Made by a program: the position numbers and the translations under genes. A DNA stretch of 64,000 bases from Paracoccaceae bacterium (GTDB lineage: Bacteria; Pseudomonadota; Alphaproteobacteria; Rhodobacterales; Rhodobacteraceae), in contig CP075370.1 in NCBI GenBank assembly GCA_019454225.1, forward strand, positions 1,726,001 through 1,790,000, written 5' to 3'. The notes beneath the pieces were generated by a model. That model was not told the origin of the DNA. It saw nothing but the letters and a program-made list of their open reading frames with translations, and did not search any database. Of the stretch, positions 48,076-57,264 are shown one piece after another. Every line of letters starts with the position of its first letter. The first letter of the stretch is position 1.

Positions 48076-49073
48076 GCCGACCCACTCCGCCGGGAGATCG
48101 GGAAGGGCGCGGGATAGTGGCAGGCCACGGTGCGCCCCGGCTCGACCTCTGCAAGGTCCGGGCGTTCCTGCGCGCAGCGGTCGGTCGCCAGCGGGCAGCG
48201 GGTGCGGAAGGCGCAGCCCGAGGGCACGTTCGACGGGCTGGGCACATCGCCCTGAAGGATGATGCGGCGGCTTTTCGCGGCGAGGTCGATCCGCGGCGCC
48301 GCCGACAGGAGCGCCTCGGTATAGGGGTGGTGGGGGGCGGAATAGACCTGGTCCCTGGTCCCCATCTCGATGATCCGGCCCAGATACATCACCGCGACCC
48401 GGTCTGCGATGTGGCGCACCACCGCCAGGTCATGCGCGATGAACAGGAACGAGAAACCCTTGTCCTGCTGCAGATCCTGCATGAGGTTGATGATCTGCGC
48501 CTGGATCGACACGTCCAGCGCCGAAACCGGTTCGTCCGCCACGATGAAGGAAGGGTCGACCGAGATCGCCCGCGCGATGCCGATGCGCTGCCGCTGGCCG
48601 CCCGAGAACTGGCGCGGCTTGCGGTCCATGTAGGCCGGGGGCAGGCCGACCATGTTCAGCAGGTCGGCCACCTTCTCGCGCCGTTCCTTGCGCGAGCCCG
48701 ACAGGCCGAAGCTGTCCATCGGTTCGGCGATGATGTCGGCCACCGTGCGGCGCGGCGACAGCGATCCGAACGGGTCCTGGAACACCATCTGCATCTGGCG
48801 GCGCATCTGGCGCAGGTCTTCGCGGGGCAGCGCCCCCATGTCGCGGCCGTCGAACACCACCGATCCTTCGGACAGGTCGATCAGGTGCAGCAGCAGGCGG
48901 CCCAGCGTGGACTTGCCGCAGCCGGATTCGCCGACGACGGCCAGCGTCTCGCCCCGGTGGACCTGGAAGCTGACCCGATCCACCGCGCGGACCGGCGCGC
49001 GCTTCGGACCCAGCCGCAGCGTCGTGTCGACAAAGGTCTTGCTGACCTCGCGCACATCCATCAGCACGCTCAT
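48072..49073 (-). CDS. Dipeptide/oligopeptide-type ABC transporter ATPase (DppF/OppF-like)
   Basis: A 333-residue ATPase with Walker A VGESGCGKSTLGR, signature FSGGQRQRIGIARAI and Walker B FIVADEPVSALD, plus the C-terminal cysteine-rich oligopeptide extension (GCAFRTRCPLATDRCAQERP) that often binds an iron-sulfur cluster. It is the second ATPase of a nickel/peptide/opine-type importer and overlaps the companion ATPase by four bases. Confidence 0.92.
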   Translation of the reverse strand: MSVLMDVREVSKTFVDTTLRLGPKRAPVRAVDRVSFQVHRGETLAVVGESGCGKSTLGRLLLHLIDLSEGSVVFDGRDMGALPREDLRQMRRQMQMVFQDPFGSLSPRRTVADIIAEPMDSFGLSGSRKERREKVADLLNMVGLPPAYMDRKPRQFSGGQRQRIGIARAISVDPSFIVADEPVSALDVSIQAQIINLMQDLQQDKGFSFLFIAHDLAVVRHIADRVAVMYLGRIIEMGTRDQVYSAPHHPYTEALLSAAPRIDLAAKSRRIILQGDVPSPSNVPSGCAFRTRCPLATDRCAQERPDLAEVEPGRTVACHYPAPFPISRRSGSA

Positions 49074-50050
49074 GCTGCGGCCTCCTGCATGGTCGCCCAG
49101 CAGGCGGCGCGATGCGTCGGCCCGTGCGACACCAGGGGGGGCATCTCGACCGCGCAGCGATCCATCCGCAGGGGGCAGCGGGGGCGGAAGGGGCAGCCTT
49201 CGCGGATCGTTCCCGCCGGGGGCACCGAACCGGGAATCTGGTACAGCCGCTTGCGCGTGTCGGTCAGGGTCGGGATCGATTTCATCAGGCCCTGCGTGTA
49301 GGGGTGGCGGGCGTTCTCGAACAGCGAGGCGACGTCGGCATCCTCCATGATCCGCCCCGCATACATCACCACGACGCGCTCGCAGACCTCGGCCACCACG
49401 CCCAGGTCGTGCGTGATCAGCAGGATGGCCGAGTTGAAGCGGCGACGGATGTCGAGCATCAGTTCCAGCACCTGCGCCTGGATCGTCACGTCCAGCGCCG
49501 TGGTCGGTTCGTCCGCCACCAGAAGCCGGGGGTTGCAGGCCATGGCGATGGCCGCCATCACCCGCTGCCGCATGCCGCCCGAGAACTGGCTGGGATAGGC
49601 GCCAAGGCGGCTTTCCGGGTCGGGCATCCCGACAAGGCGCAGCAGCCCGATCACCCGTTCGCGCCGCTCGGCGGGGGTGGCGGCATCATGCAGCATGATC
49701 GCCTCGTCGATCTGGTCGCCGATGGTCATCAGCGGGTTCAGCGAGGACATCGGCTCCTGAAAGATCATGCCGATGTCCTTGCCCCTGATCGCGGGCATGT
49801 CCCGTCTGGGCACCTTCAGCAGGTCCTTGCCGTCGAACAGGATCTGCCCGGTGACGCGGGCGGGCGGTTCGGGGACAAGGCGCATGACCGACAGCGCCGT
49901 CATCGACTTGCCCGACCCGCTTTCCCCCACGACGCCGAGCGCCTCGCCCGGGCGCATGCCGAAGGAGACGCGGTCGACCACGCGCAACGGGCGGCTGACG
50001 GGGCCGAACTCGACCGTGAGGTCGCGGATATCCAGCAGCGGCGCGGTCAT
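49070..50050 (-). CDS. Dipeptide/oligopeptide-type ABC transporter ATPase (DppD/OppD-like)
   Basis: A 326-residue ATPase with Walker A VGESGSGKSMTALS, signature FSGGMRQRVMAAIAM and Walker B LLVADEPTTALD and the C-terminal cysteine motif GCPFRPRCPLRMDRCA. Start 50050 (MTAPLLDIRDLTVEF) overlaps the permease stop by four bases; an earlier frame opening lacks homology. It forms the ATPase heterodimer with the downstream gene. Confidence 0.92.
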   Translation of the reverse strand: MTAPLLDIRDLTVEFGPVSRPLRVVDRVSFGMRPGEALGVVGESGSGKSMTALSVMRLVPEPPARVTGQILFDGKDLLKVPRRDMPAIRGKDIGMIFQEPMSSLNPLMTIGDQIDEAIMLHDAATPAERRERVIGLLRLVGMPDPESRLGAYPSQFSGGMRQRVMAAIAMACNPRLLVADEPTTALDVTIQAQVLELMLDIRRRFNSAILLITHDLGVVAEVCERVVVMYAGRIMEDADVASLFENARHPYTQGLMKSIPTLTDTRKRLYQIPGSVPPAGTIREGCPFRPRCPLRMDRCAVEMPPLVSHGPTHRAACWATMQEAAA

Positions 50051-50955
50051 TGGTTGGTCTCGGGGTCGAGGAAGTCGCGCACGGCATCTCCGATGATGCT
50101 GATGGCCAGAACGACGATGGTGATGGCAAGGCCGCCGGCGATGATCGGCCACTGGGTCGCGAACATGCTGTTCAGGCCATCGCGGATGATGTTACCCCAG
50201 GACGGGTTCGGCGGCCGGGTGCCGATGCCCAGGAAGGACAGCGTGGCCTCGATCCGGATCGAGCTGGCGGACCACAGGGCCATCAGCACCACGATCGGCG
50301 CCAGGATGTTCGGCACGATGTGGCGGATGATGATCAGGGGCGTCGAGACCCCGGCCGCGATCGCCGCCTCGACATAGGGTTCCTGCTTGACCGACAGGGT
50401 CGAGGCGCGGGCGACACGGGCAAAGCCGGGCGTGAAGGCGACGGTCAGGACGACGACGATGTTCCAGAAGCTGCCGCCGAGCGCGGCCGCGATCAGGATC
50501 GCCAGCAGCAGTTCGGGAAAGGCCATCAGCATGTCGATCACGCGGCTGATGACGCGGTCGACCACGCCGCCGAAATAGCCCGCCGCCACCCCCAGCACCG
50601 TGCCGAAGAAGGCCGCGAAGACCGGTGACAGCAGGCCGAAGATCAGGGAATTGCGCGATCCGTGGATCAGCCGGCTGAGCACGTCGCGGCCGAACTGGTC
50701 GGTGCCCAGCCAGTGCATCGACGACGGCGCCTGGTTGATCCGCATGATCGACTGGCGCAGCGGATCGTAGGGGGCGATCAGCGGGGCCAGAACCGCCACC
50801 GCGATGAACACGAGCACGACGACAAAGGCGATCTGGGTCGAGGGCCGCCCCATCACGACGGCGGAAAACGCCTCGCGGAAGCCCGGTTCGGGCGCCAGGA
50901 CCTCGCGTTCGGCAATCGCCTCGGCTGTGGGCCGCTCGATGCGCGCTCCGGTCAT
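50047..50955 (-). CDS. Dipeptide-type ABC transporter permease (DppC-like)
   Basis: A 302-residue inner-membrane permease. The N-terminal helix region has FVVVLVFIAVAVLAPLIAPYDP, then the DppC motif HWLGTDQFGRDVLSRLIHGSRNSL, and the EAA loop EAAIAAGVSTPLIIIRHIVPNI contacts the ATPases. It starts inside the DppB-like stop by four bases. A much longer frame on this strand is open but lacks homology upstream of the start at 50955. Confidence 0.92.
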   Translation of the reverse strand: MTGARIERPTAEAIAEREVLAPEPGFREAFSAVVMGRPSTQIAFVVVLVFIAVAVLAPLIAPYDPLRQSIMRINQAPSSMHWLGTDQFGRDVLSRLIHGSRNSLIFGLLSPVFAAFFGTVLGVAAGYFGGVVDRVISRVIDMLMAFPELLLAILIAAALGGSFWNIVVVLTVAFTPGFARVARASTLSVKQEPYVEAAIAAGVSTPLIIIRHIVPNILAPIVVLMALWSASSIRIEATLSFLGIGTRPPNPSWGNIIRDGLNSMFATQWPIIAGGLAITIVVLAISIIGDAVRDFLDPETNQ

Positions 50956-51890
50956 GATTTCACCCGGATGCGCGGGTCGACGATGATATAGACGATGTCC
51001 ATCAGCAGGTTCACGATGATGACGAAGAAGGCGAACATCATCACCCCGGCCTGGATCACGGGATAGTCGCGTTCCTGGATCGCGGTGATGAGAAGGCGGC
51101 CGATGCCGGGGCGGTTGAACACCAGTTCGATGGCGACCGACCCTGACAGCGTGGCCAGGATCGACAGGCCCAGACCGGTGGACAGCGGCAGCAGCGCGTT
51201 GCGCAGGCTGTGGCGAAAGATCACCCGTCCCTCGCGGGCGCCCTTGGCCCGCGCCGTGCGCACATAGTCGCGCCCCATCACTTCCAGAAGCGAGGTGCGG
51301 GTCAGCCGGCCCATGAAGGCCGATTTCAGGAAGGCAAGCGCCGCGGCGGGCAGCAGAAGGTGATAGAGCCCGCCCCAGAACCCCTGGCCGGCCCCGTTGA
51401 TCGGGAACCACCCGAGGTGCAGCGAGAACACCACCAGAAGGATCGCGCCCAGATAGAAGTCGGGCACCGAATAGCCGATCAGCGCGTAGAGCCGGAGGCC
51501 GTTGTCGGGCCATCTGTTGCGCTGCGTCGCGGCCCAGATCCCCAGCGGCACACCGACGATCAGCCCCATCGCGACCGATGTGATGGTCAGGTAGATCGTG
51601 TGCGGCAGGTTGTTTGCGATCAGCGTGCTGATCGGCACGTTCGTCATCAGCGAACGGCCGAAGTCCAGTTGCACGGCATCGCGCAGGAACTTCACATATT
51701 GCAGCCACAGAGGGTCGTTCAGGCCCATGCGCTCGCGGAAGGCTTCAAGCTGCCCCCCGTCCGCGTTCTGTCCCAGAACGGCCAGCGCCGGATCGCCCGG
51801 CAGGATGCGCATGGCGACAAACACCAGCGTCAGCACCAGGAACACGGTCGGAACCATGTCCAGAAGCCTGAGGAAAAGGTATCTCGCCAT
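50952..51890 (-). CDS. Dipeptide-type ABC transporter permease (DppB-like)
   Basis: A 312-residue permease with the DppB start YLFLRLLDMVPTVFLVLTLVFVAMRILPGDPA and the EAA loop RTARAKGAREGRVIFRHSLRNALLP. Six helices are expected. Start 51890 is favoured because MARYLFLRLLD matches the family; an earlier open frame has no membrane character. It lies 13 bases after the binding-protein gene stop. Confidence 0.92.
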   Translation of the reverse strand: MARYLFLRLLDMVPTVFLVLTLVFVAMRILPGDPALAVLGQNADGGQLEAFRERMGLNDPLWLQYVKFLRDAVQLDFGRSLMTNVPISTLIANNLPHTIYLTITSVAMGLIVGVPLGIWAATQRNRWPDNGLRLYALIGYSVPDFYLGAILLVVFSLHLGWFPINGAGQGFWGGLYHLLLPAAALAFLKSAFMGRLTRTSLLEVMGRDYVRTARAKGAREGRVIFRHSLRNALLPLSTGLGLSILATLSGSVAIELVFNRPGIGRLLITAIQERDYPVIQAGVMMFAFFVIIVNLLMDIVYIIVDPRIRVKS

Positions 51891-51903
51891 GCGCAGGGTC
51901 CCG

Positions 51904-53490
51904 TCAGGCCACGATCTTTGCCTTGCAGAACCGCCAGTAGGCATAGCCGCCCTGCACTTCGTATCCGAGGTCGATGCGCGGGTTGCGCACCACCAGATAG
52001 GACAGCGTCGGAAGGCCGCCCATCGGCAGGTCACGCTGGATCTGCAACTCGACCTCGCGGCCCTTGGCGACGTAATCCTCGAACGTCGTGGATTGCAGCA
52101 TCTCGGCCAGCAGGTGATCGACGCCGGGCATCAGCACGCCGTAGTGCGAATAGTTGGCCCCGCCCTTGCCGTCATCGGTCATGTTTGCCGTCGACACCGC
52201 ATAGTCGTTGAAGACATAGAGCGGCACCGGCGGCAGCGACGACGAGTTGATGTTCAGCGTGTTCAGGTTCTGCCGGTTGGTGGCGTGATAGGCCGAATGG
52301 TCCATGATCGTCAGGTCGATGTTGATGCCGATCTGGCGCAGCTGTTCCTGGATGATCAGGTGCTGGGTGCTGTAGTCCTCGCGCTGCGAGGTGTTGACGG
52401 GGATGGTCAGCCCGTTGGGGAACCCGGCGTCGGCGAGCATCTTCTTCGCCTCGTCCGGATCGTACTCGTAGCGCAGATCCTCGGGCAGTTCCTCGAGCGA
52501 GAAGCCGGTCGGATAGTTCGGCGGGTTCAGCGTGTAGACCATCCGCGACATCGGTTGCAGGGCGTCGACGATCTCCTGCTTGTTGATGCCGTGCATGATC
52601 GCCTTGCGCACCTGGATGTTCTGCAGCGGGTCCTTGGCCAGGTTGAAGAACAGCGTGTTGAACGACCCCGGAACGGTCATGTCGAACAGCAGGTCCGGCT
52701 TCTGGTTCTGGATCTGCGGCACCCAGCCGGGCTGGCGCACGCCTTCGGCCATGTCGACATCGCCCGAGATCAGCGCCAACGTGCGCGCGGTGGTATCGGC
52801 GATGTAGAGGCATTCGACATTGGTGATGATCGCGGGTTCGCCCCAGTAATCCTCGTGCCTGCTCAGGAACATGCCCTTCTCGCTGTCGAAGCGGTCGAGC
52901 TTGTAGGGCCCGGTGCCGATGGCCTCGGTGAGGAACTTCTCACCCATCTCGGCCTCGGCCTTCTTCGAGATCACCATGACATGGCGGGCCGCGACCGTGG
53001 AGCTGAGGAACATCGGGTCGGGATTGTGCAGCCGGATCGTGACCTCGTACTTGCCGGATTCGATCACCTCGGCGAGGTTGCTGTAGTTCGCGGCGTTCAC
53101 CCCCTCGTCACGGGCGCGGATGAAGGACCGCGCGACGTCCTCGGACGTCATCTCGCCATAGCCCTTGTGGAACTGCACGCCCTGGCGCAGCGTGAAGACC
53201 CAGGTCCTGGCGTCGTCCGAGATCGTCCAGCTTTCGGCCAGCCATGGCTCGAAGTCGCCCGGGGCGACGCCGAAATTGCCGTCCGGCGGCCGGGCGAGGT
53301 ATTCGAAGACCTGAACCACCGCCCAGTTGTCCGACCCCTGGGTGGTCTGGTTCGGGTCCAGCCTGCGGGGGCCGCCTGCCGCGCTGGCAAAACGCAGCGT
53401 GTCGGGTGCCGCGGCGCGGAGCCGAGGCGCGAAAAGACCGCTTGCCGATGCGGCAACGGCCGTTCCCAGAAGTGTCCGTCTCGTGATCAT
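51904..53490 (-). CDS. ABC transporter substrate-binding protein (family 5)
   Basis: A 528-residue periplasmic binding protein of the dipeptide/oligopeptide family. The N-terminus MITRRTLLGTAVAASASGLF has a twin-arginine-like signal. The SBP_bac_5 elements include FEPWLAESWTISDDARTWVFTLRQGVQFHKG and IQVRKAIMHGINKQEIV. GGGAGG lies eight bases before the ATG. The ligand may be peptides, opines or oligosaccharide-like compounds; the linked enolase and CoA enzymes suggest an acid or glycoside. Confidence 0.92.
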   Translation of the reverse strand: MITRRTLLGTAVAASASGLFAPRLRAAAPDTLRFASAAGGPRRLDPNQTTQGSDNWAVVQVFEYLARPPDGNFGVAPGDFEPWLAESWTISDDARTWVFTLRQGVQFHKGYGEMTSEDVARSFIRARDEGVNAANYSNLAEVIESGKYEVTIRLHNPDPMFLSSTVAARHVMVISKKAEAEMGEKFLTEAIGTGPYKLDRFDSEKGMFLSRHEDYWGEPAIITNVECLYIADTTARTLALISGDVDMAEGVRQPGWVPQIQNQKPDLLFDMTVPGSFNTLFFNLAKDPLQNIQVRKAIMHGINKQEIVDALQPMSRMVYTLNPPNYPTGFSLEELPEDLRYEYDPDEAKKMLADAGFPNGLTIPVNTSQREDYSTQHLIIQEQLRQIGINIDLTIMDHSAYHATNRQNLNTLNINSSSLPPVPLYVFNDYAVSTANMTDDGKGGANYSHYGVLMPGVDHLLAEMLQSTTFEDYVAKGREVELQIQRDLPMGGLPTLSYLVVRNPRIDLGYEVQGGYAYWRFCKAKIVA

Positions 53491-53593
53491 GTGTCGTCCT
53501 CCCTATCGTCGGTTGCGGGGCTTCTGCCCTGGCGCGTCGCTTTCCCGGTTCTTGTTCCGCCGGATTTGAAACCTGATCCTGCCCGGCCCGATG

Positions 53594-54742
53594 TCAGGCG
53601 CGCCGCCGGTCCAGTTCGTCGTCGCGCACCCGCAGGCCCAGCCCGGGCCCGTCGGGAACGTCGAACATGCCATCGCGCGGCAGCAACGGATTCTCGAAGG
53701 CCACATGCATCCGGGTGTCCGGGTCCGCGAATTCCGCGGGTTTGGTGTTGTGCATCAGCGTCGCCAGGACATGCAGGTTCGCGGCATGTCCGATGCCCGG
53801 CTGGGTCTGGTGCGGGACAAGCTCTGCCCCGTGCGCGAAACAGATCGCCGCGCATTGCATCAGCCCGGTGATGCCGCCCATCTTGATGATGTCGGGCTGC
53901 ACCATCCGGACGCCCGCGTGGATCATGTCGACGAGCGCCTGGGTCGTGTAGGTCTGCTCGGCCGCCGAGACGGTGATGTCGAGCCGTTGCGCCACCTCGC
54001 CCATGGCGCGCACGTCATAGTGCTGCACCGGTTCCTCGAACCAGATGTAGCCGAGGTCCTCGAGCGCGCGCCCCACCCGGATCGCGCCGCCGACCGAGTA
54101 CTGGTTGTTCGCGTCGAAGGCCAGGGGGAAGTCGTCGCCGACCAGCCTGCGGACCGCGCGGGCCTTGGCGATGTCTCCGGGAATGTCGTGGTCCTGCCGG
54201 GTCCGGTCGCCATCCCAGCGGATCTTGATGGCTGACGGTGTTTCCTTGCGCCAGCGCGCCTCGACCGTGCGCACCACCTCGTCGACGGTGCGGGTGGCAT
54301 TGCCGCCGATCGAGGCATAGAACGGCAGCCTGTTGCGCCAGGCCCCGCCCAGAAGCTTGTAGACCGGCAGGCCCAGCGCCTTTCCCTTGATGTCCCACAG
54401 TGCGATGTCCAGCGCCGCCAGCGCGCCGGTCACCGCGCCTTCGGGGCCGAGCTTGATGTAGCGGTGCAACAGCCGGTCCTGGATCACCGCCTGGTCGAAG
54501 GGGTCGGCGCCGATCAGGCTGGCGGCGAAGTCGCGCACGACCAGCAGGCTGTGGTCGCCCCCCATCATCGGAGAGGCCTCGCCATGCCCCACAAGGCCGC
54601 TGTCGGTACGGACGCGCACGATCGCGGTTCGCCGTCCGGGCGGATCGCCCGGGTTCCATGCCACCTGGAACGCCTCGACCGAGGTGATGCGGTGGGCGGA
54701 TGCGGCGATGGCTGCCGGTTTTCCTGTTTCCTGGTCCGACAC
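53594..54742 (-). CDS. Enolase-superfamily (mandelate racemase-type) enzyme
   Basis: A 382-residue enzyme, first gene of the minus-strand cluster. It has Lys173 and Arg175 in IKIRWDGD, Asp210/Asn212 in FDANNQYS, Glu236 in FEEPVQH, Glu262 in AAEQTYT and His311 in VPHQTQPGIGHAAN, which together form the metal and base set of dehydratases/racemases. The length and VPHQTQPGIGHAAN motif differ from the other two enolases here, so it is a separate subgroup. The substrate is unknown; probably a hydroxy-acid or acid sugar imported by the ABC transporter. Confidence 0.78.
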   Translation of the reverse strand: MSDQETGKPAAIAASAHRITSVEAFQVAWNPGDPPGRRTAIVRVRTDSGLVGHGEASPMMGGDHSLLVVRDFAASLIGADPFDQAVIQDRLLHRYIKLGPEGAVTGALAALDIALWDIKGKALGLPVYKLLGGAWRNRLPFYASIGGNATRTVDEVVRTVEARWRKETPSAIKIRWDGDRTRQDHDIPGDIAKARAVRRLVGDDFPLAFDANNQYSVGGAIRVGRALEDLGYIWFEEPVQHYDVRAMGEVAQRLDITVSAAEQTYTTQALVDMIHAGVRMVQPDIIKMGGITGLMQCAAICFAHGAELVPHQTQPGIGHAANLHVLATLMHNTKPAEFADPDTRMHVAFENPLLPRDGMFDVPDGPGLGLRVRDDELDRRRA

Positions 54743-55175
54743 TGCAAGCCCCTCCCCGGGCGGCGCGCGGGGCGCGCTGTGTCCTGCCCTTGATGATGAG
54801 CAGGTTTGGCATCCGTATTCAATACCTGATTTCGGGATTCCGGAATTGAATCACGGAAGGGGGTGCACGCGGGGATCGGAGGGTTCGTCAGCGCCCCGAG
54901 GCTGACGGATCCTAGCCTCGCCGTTCTTCGGTGAGTCATAATAGTATGTAAAATAACAATATTAAGGCCATATGCGGGCAGACCTCCGGTTCTGAAACCT
55001 GTCTTGTGCAGCGGTCGATTTCTGCGGGCGCAAGATTCTCTGCGGCCGCGATGCTGCCCTGCGGCGGCGTATTGCGGTTGTCGTGAAACCGCATTCATGC
55101 AAATCTCTGCCCCATGGCCCGGGCCACGCGCATAGTGCTAAACGTGAGAATCATGCAGCCACGGGAACCCGACCG
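54743..55175. promoter_or_regulatory. Divergent control region, enolase operon / lacI
   Basis: These 433 bases carry no supported gene. Features: a perfect 10-bp palindrome ATTCCGGAAT (54837-54846) with CG centre, as LacI-family operators have; flanking it, ATTCAAT (54817-54823) and ATTGAAT (54845-54851) form a wider inverted repeat; and an AT-rich island (54936-54973) with TATAAT-like strings, unusual in this GC-rich DNA, is the likely promoter core for both directions. Confidence 0.5.
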
Positions 55176-56201
55176 GTGAACAAGACAGGCCCCGCCGCAC
55201 CACGCCCGATGACCGCGCGCCAGCTTGCGGCGCTGATCGGGGTCAGCCAGTCGGCGGTGTCGCGCGCCTTCACCCCCGGCAGCAGCATCACGCCCGAATT
55301 GCGCAACCGCATCCTGGGCGCGGCGCGCGACTACGGATACCAGCCGAACGCCATCGCCTCGATGCTGACGAAGCGGCGCACGAACATCGTCGGCGTCGTC
55401 GTGTCCGACATGCAGAATCCGTTCTACCCCGCCTTGCTGGCGCAGCTGACCCAGGGATTGCAGGGCGCGGGGCTGCAAAGCCTGTTCTTCAACATCGCGC
55501 CCGGCGCCAGCATCGAGGACCAGCTTCACGCCATCCGCACCTACAATGTGGATGCCGTGGTCATCATCTCGGCCACGGTGCTGAACGCCCGCACCATGGC
55601 CTGGGCAACCGAGGGGCGGCGGGCGATCCTGCTCAACCGGCTGGGCCATGACGACATCACGACGGTGTGCTGCGACAATGCGCTAGGCTTCCGCACCCTG
55701 GTCGATCACCTGCACCAGATCGGGCGGCGGCGGGTCGGCTATGTCGCGGGTCTGACCGGTTCGACCATCGGCATGACCCGGCGGGGGGCGTTTACCACGC
55801 GGCTGGCCGAGCTTGGGATGCGTCTGGTCGGCACCGCCTCGTACGAGGCCTACACGCATGACGCAGGCCGCCGCGGCACGCTGGACCTGCTGCCGCAGAA
55901 CCCCGATGCCATCGTCTATGCCTCGGACATCCTTGCCCTCGGCGGGATCGACGCGATCCGGGACGCCGGTCGCGCGGGCGAGATCGCGGTCACGGGGTTC
56001 GACGACATCCCGATGGCCGCCTGGACCGGCTACGCCCTGACCACCTATCGCCAGCCGGTTCCGGCCATCGTGGCCAAGACCGTCGAACTGCTGGTGGCCG
56101 ATGACATCGGGCCGCCGCGGCAGTTCACGCTGCCGGGTGAACTGGTGGTCCGCGCCTCCACCGCCCCGGGCGGATGGGCCACGCCCGACGCCGCGGGATG
56201 A
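55176..56201 (+). CDS. LacI-family transcriptional regulator
   Basis: A 341-residue LacI/GalR-type regulator. The helix-turn-helix is at residues 12-31 (MTARQLAALIGVSQSAVSRA), followed by the hinge ITPELRNRILGAARDYGYQPNAIASML and a periplasmic-binding-protein-like effector domain (TNIVGVVVSDMQNPFYPALL; GFDDIPMAAW). The GTG start at 55176 gives the family length; ATG 55209 would remove ten residues before the DNA-binding helix and 55083 adds unrelated residues. Divergent to the ABC/enolase cluster, it probably represses it. Confidence 0.85.
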   Translation: MNKTGPAAPRPMTARQLAALIGVSQSAVSRAFTPGSSITPELRNRILGAARDYGYQPNAIASMLTKRRTNIVGVVVSDMQNPFYPALLAQLTQGLQGAGLQSLFFNIAPGASIEDQLHAIRTYNVDAVVIISATVLNARTMAWATEGRRAILLNRLGHDDITTVCCDNALGFRTLVDHLHQIGRRRVGYVAGLTGSTIGMTRRGAFTTRLAELGMRLVGTASYEAYTHDAGRRGTLDLLPQNPDAIVYASDILALGGIDAIRDAGRAGEIAVTGFDDIPMAAWTGYALTTYRQPVPAIVAKTVELLVADDIGPPRQFTLPGELVVRASTAPGGWATPDAAG

Positions 56202-57142
56202 CCCGCCCCCTGCATATCGCCCACCAGTTCGGCGCCGACCGGCATGACTGGCTGCGCGCCCGGCTGCCTGCGGGAACGCGGATCGACCGCCTGGGCCCCG
56301 ACGACCCCTGGGGCGTGGCAGAGGGGGCCAGCGTCGTCCTGGTGGGCAACGGCATGTTGCGGCGGCTGTCGCGGCTGCCCCCCGCCTGGGCCGGGGGGGT
56401 GGAATGGATGCATGTTCGCCCGACGGGGCTGGACGACGCGCCTGACTGGCTGTTCGGCCTGCCGTATCTGACGGTGTCGCGCGGCGCCTCGGCCCCCGCG
56501 ATCGCGGAGTACGTGATGGCCGCCGTCCTCGATGCCGAAAAGGGGCTTGCCGCGCTGCGCGTCACCAGCCGCGATCAGTGGCGGGCGCCTGGCGGGGGCA
56601 GCCTGGAGGGGCGGTCGCTGGGTCTTGTGGGCTATGGCGAGATCGGACGGGCCATCGCCGAACGCGCCCGTGCGTTCGGAATGGTGGTGCGCGCCACGCG
56701 CCGCACGCAGGCCACCGCCCCCGACGGCGTCGCCCTGGTGCCCTTGCCGATACTCTGCGCCGAAAGCGACCACCTTGTCCTGTGCGCCCCGCTGACCGAG
56801 GCCACGCGCGGCCTGTTCGGCGCGGCAACCTTTGGTCACTGCCGCCCCGGACAGCACCTGATCAACGTCGCGCGAGGCGCCCTGATCGAGCCCGAGGCCC
56901 TGCGCGCGGCCCTGGAGGGCCCGATCGCCCGCGCCACCCTGGATGTCTGGGCCGAGGAACCGCCCCCCGAGGGTCACTGGGTCTATGTCCATCCCCGCGT
57001 GGTGCTGACACCGCACTGCGCCTCGCGCGCGCCCTCGACCGAAAGGCGGCTGCAGGCGATCCTGGATGCCAACCTGACCGCCTGGCTGGAGGGGCGCCCC
57101 GACGCCATGACGGGGTCGGTCAACCGCGCCGGGCGCTACTAG
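56198..57142 (+). CDS. D-2-hydroxyacid dehydrogenase (NAD-dependent)
   Basis: A 314-residue member of the D-isomer-specific 2-hydroxyacid dehydrogenases. The nucleotide loop is LGLVGYGEIGRAIAE (residues 141-155); the catalytic triad is Arg226 (INVARGALI), Glu254 (WAEEPPPEGH) and His273 (TPHCAS). It would reduce a 2-keto acid or oxidise a D-2-hydroxyacid, including glyoxylate- or hydroxypyruvate-like compounds. It overlaps the lacI stop by four bases, so regulator and enzyme are co-expressed; it presumably works with the catabolic cluster opposite. Confidence 0.88.
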   Translation: MTRPLHIAHQFGADRHDWLRARLPAGTRIDRLGPDDPWGVAEGASVVLVGNGMLRRLSRLPPAWAGGVEWMHVRPTGLDDAPDWLFGLPYLTVSRGASAPAIAEYVMAAVLDAEKGLAALRVTSRDQWRAPGGGSLEGRSLGLVGYGEIGRAIAERARAFGMVVRATRRTQATAPDGVALVPLPILCAESDHLVLCAPLTEATRGLFGAATFGHCRPGQHLINVARGALIEPEALRAALEGPIARATLDVWAEEPPPEGHWVYVHPRVVLTPHCASRAPSTERRLQAILDANLTAWLEGRPDAMTGSVNRAGRY

Positions 57143-57234
57143 AACGAGGCCGGAAAGCGCAGCGCTGACACGCGCGCGTCCGCCGGATGATCGGCCGGAT
57201 ACCGCGCGGGTGGTCACGCTGACGGGCACCGATC

Positions 57235-57264
57235 TTGTCGGGGGCCGGACGGTGCCCCTATCCT
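57235..57264 (+). promoter_or_regulatory. Candidate sigma70-type promoter upstream of the giant gene
   Basis: TTGTCG at 57235-57240 and TATCCT at 57259-57264 are separated by 18 bases. A start of transcription near 57271 would leave a leader of about 60 bases before GTG 57330 and would exclude the earlier in-frame starts at 57210 and 57267, which supports the chosen translation start. Confidence 0.45.

Noticed and set aside
51598-53871. A 757-codon plus-strand frame opposite the ABC binding protein
   Set aside because: The minus strand encodes a family 5 binding protein with signal peptide and conserved motifs; the plus-strand reading is a shadow.
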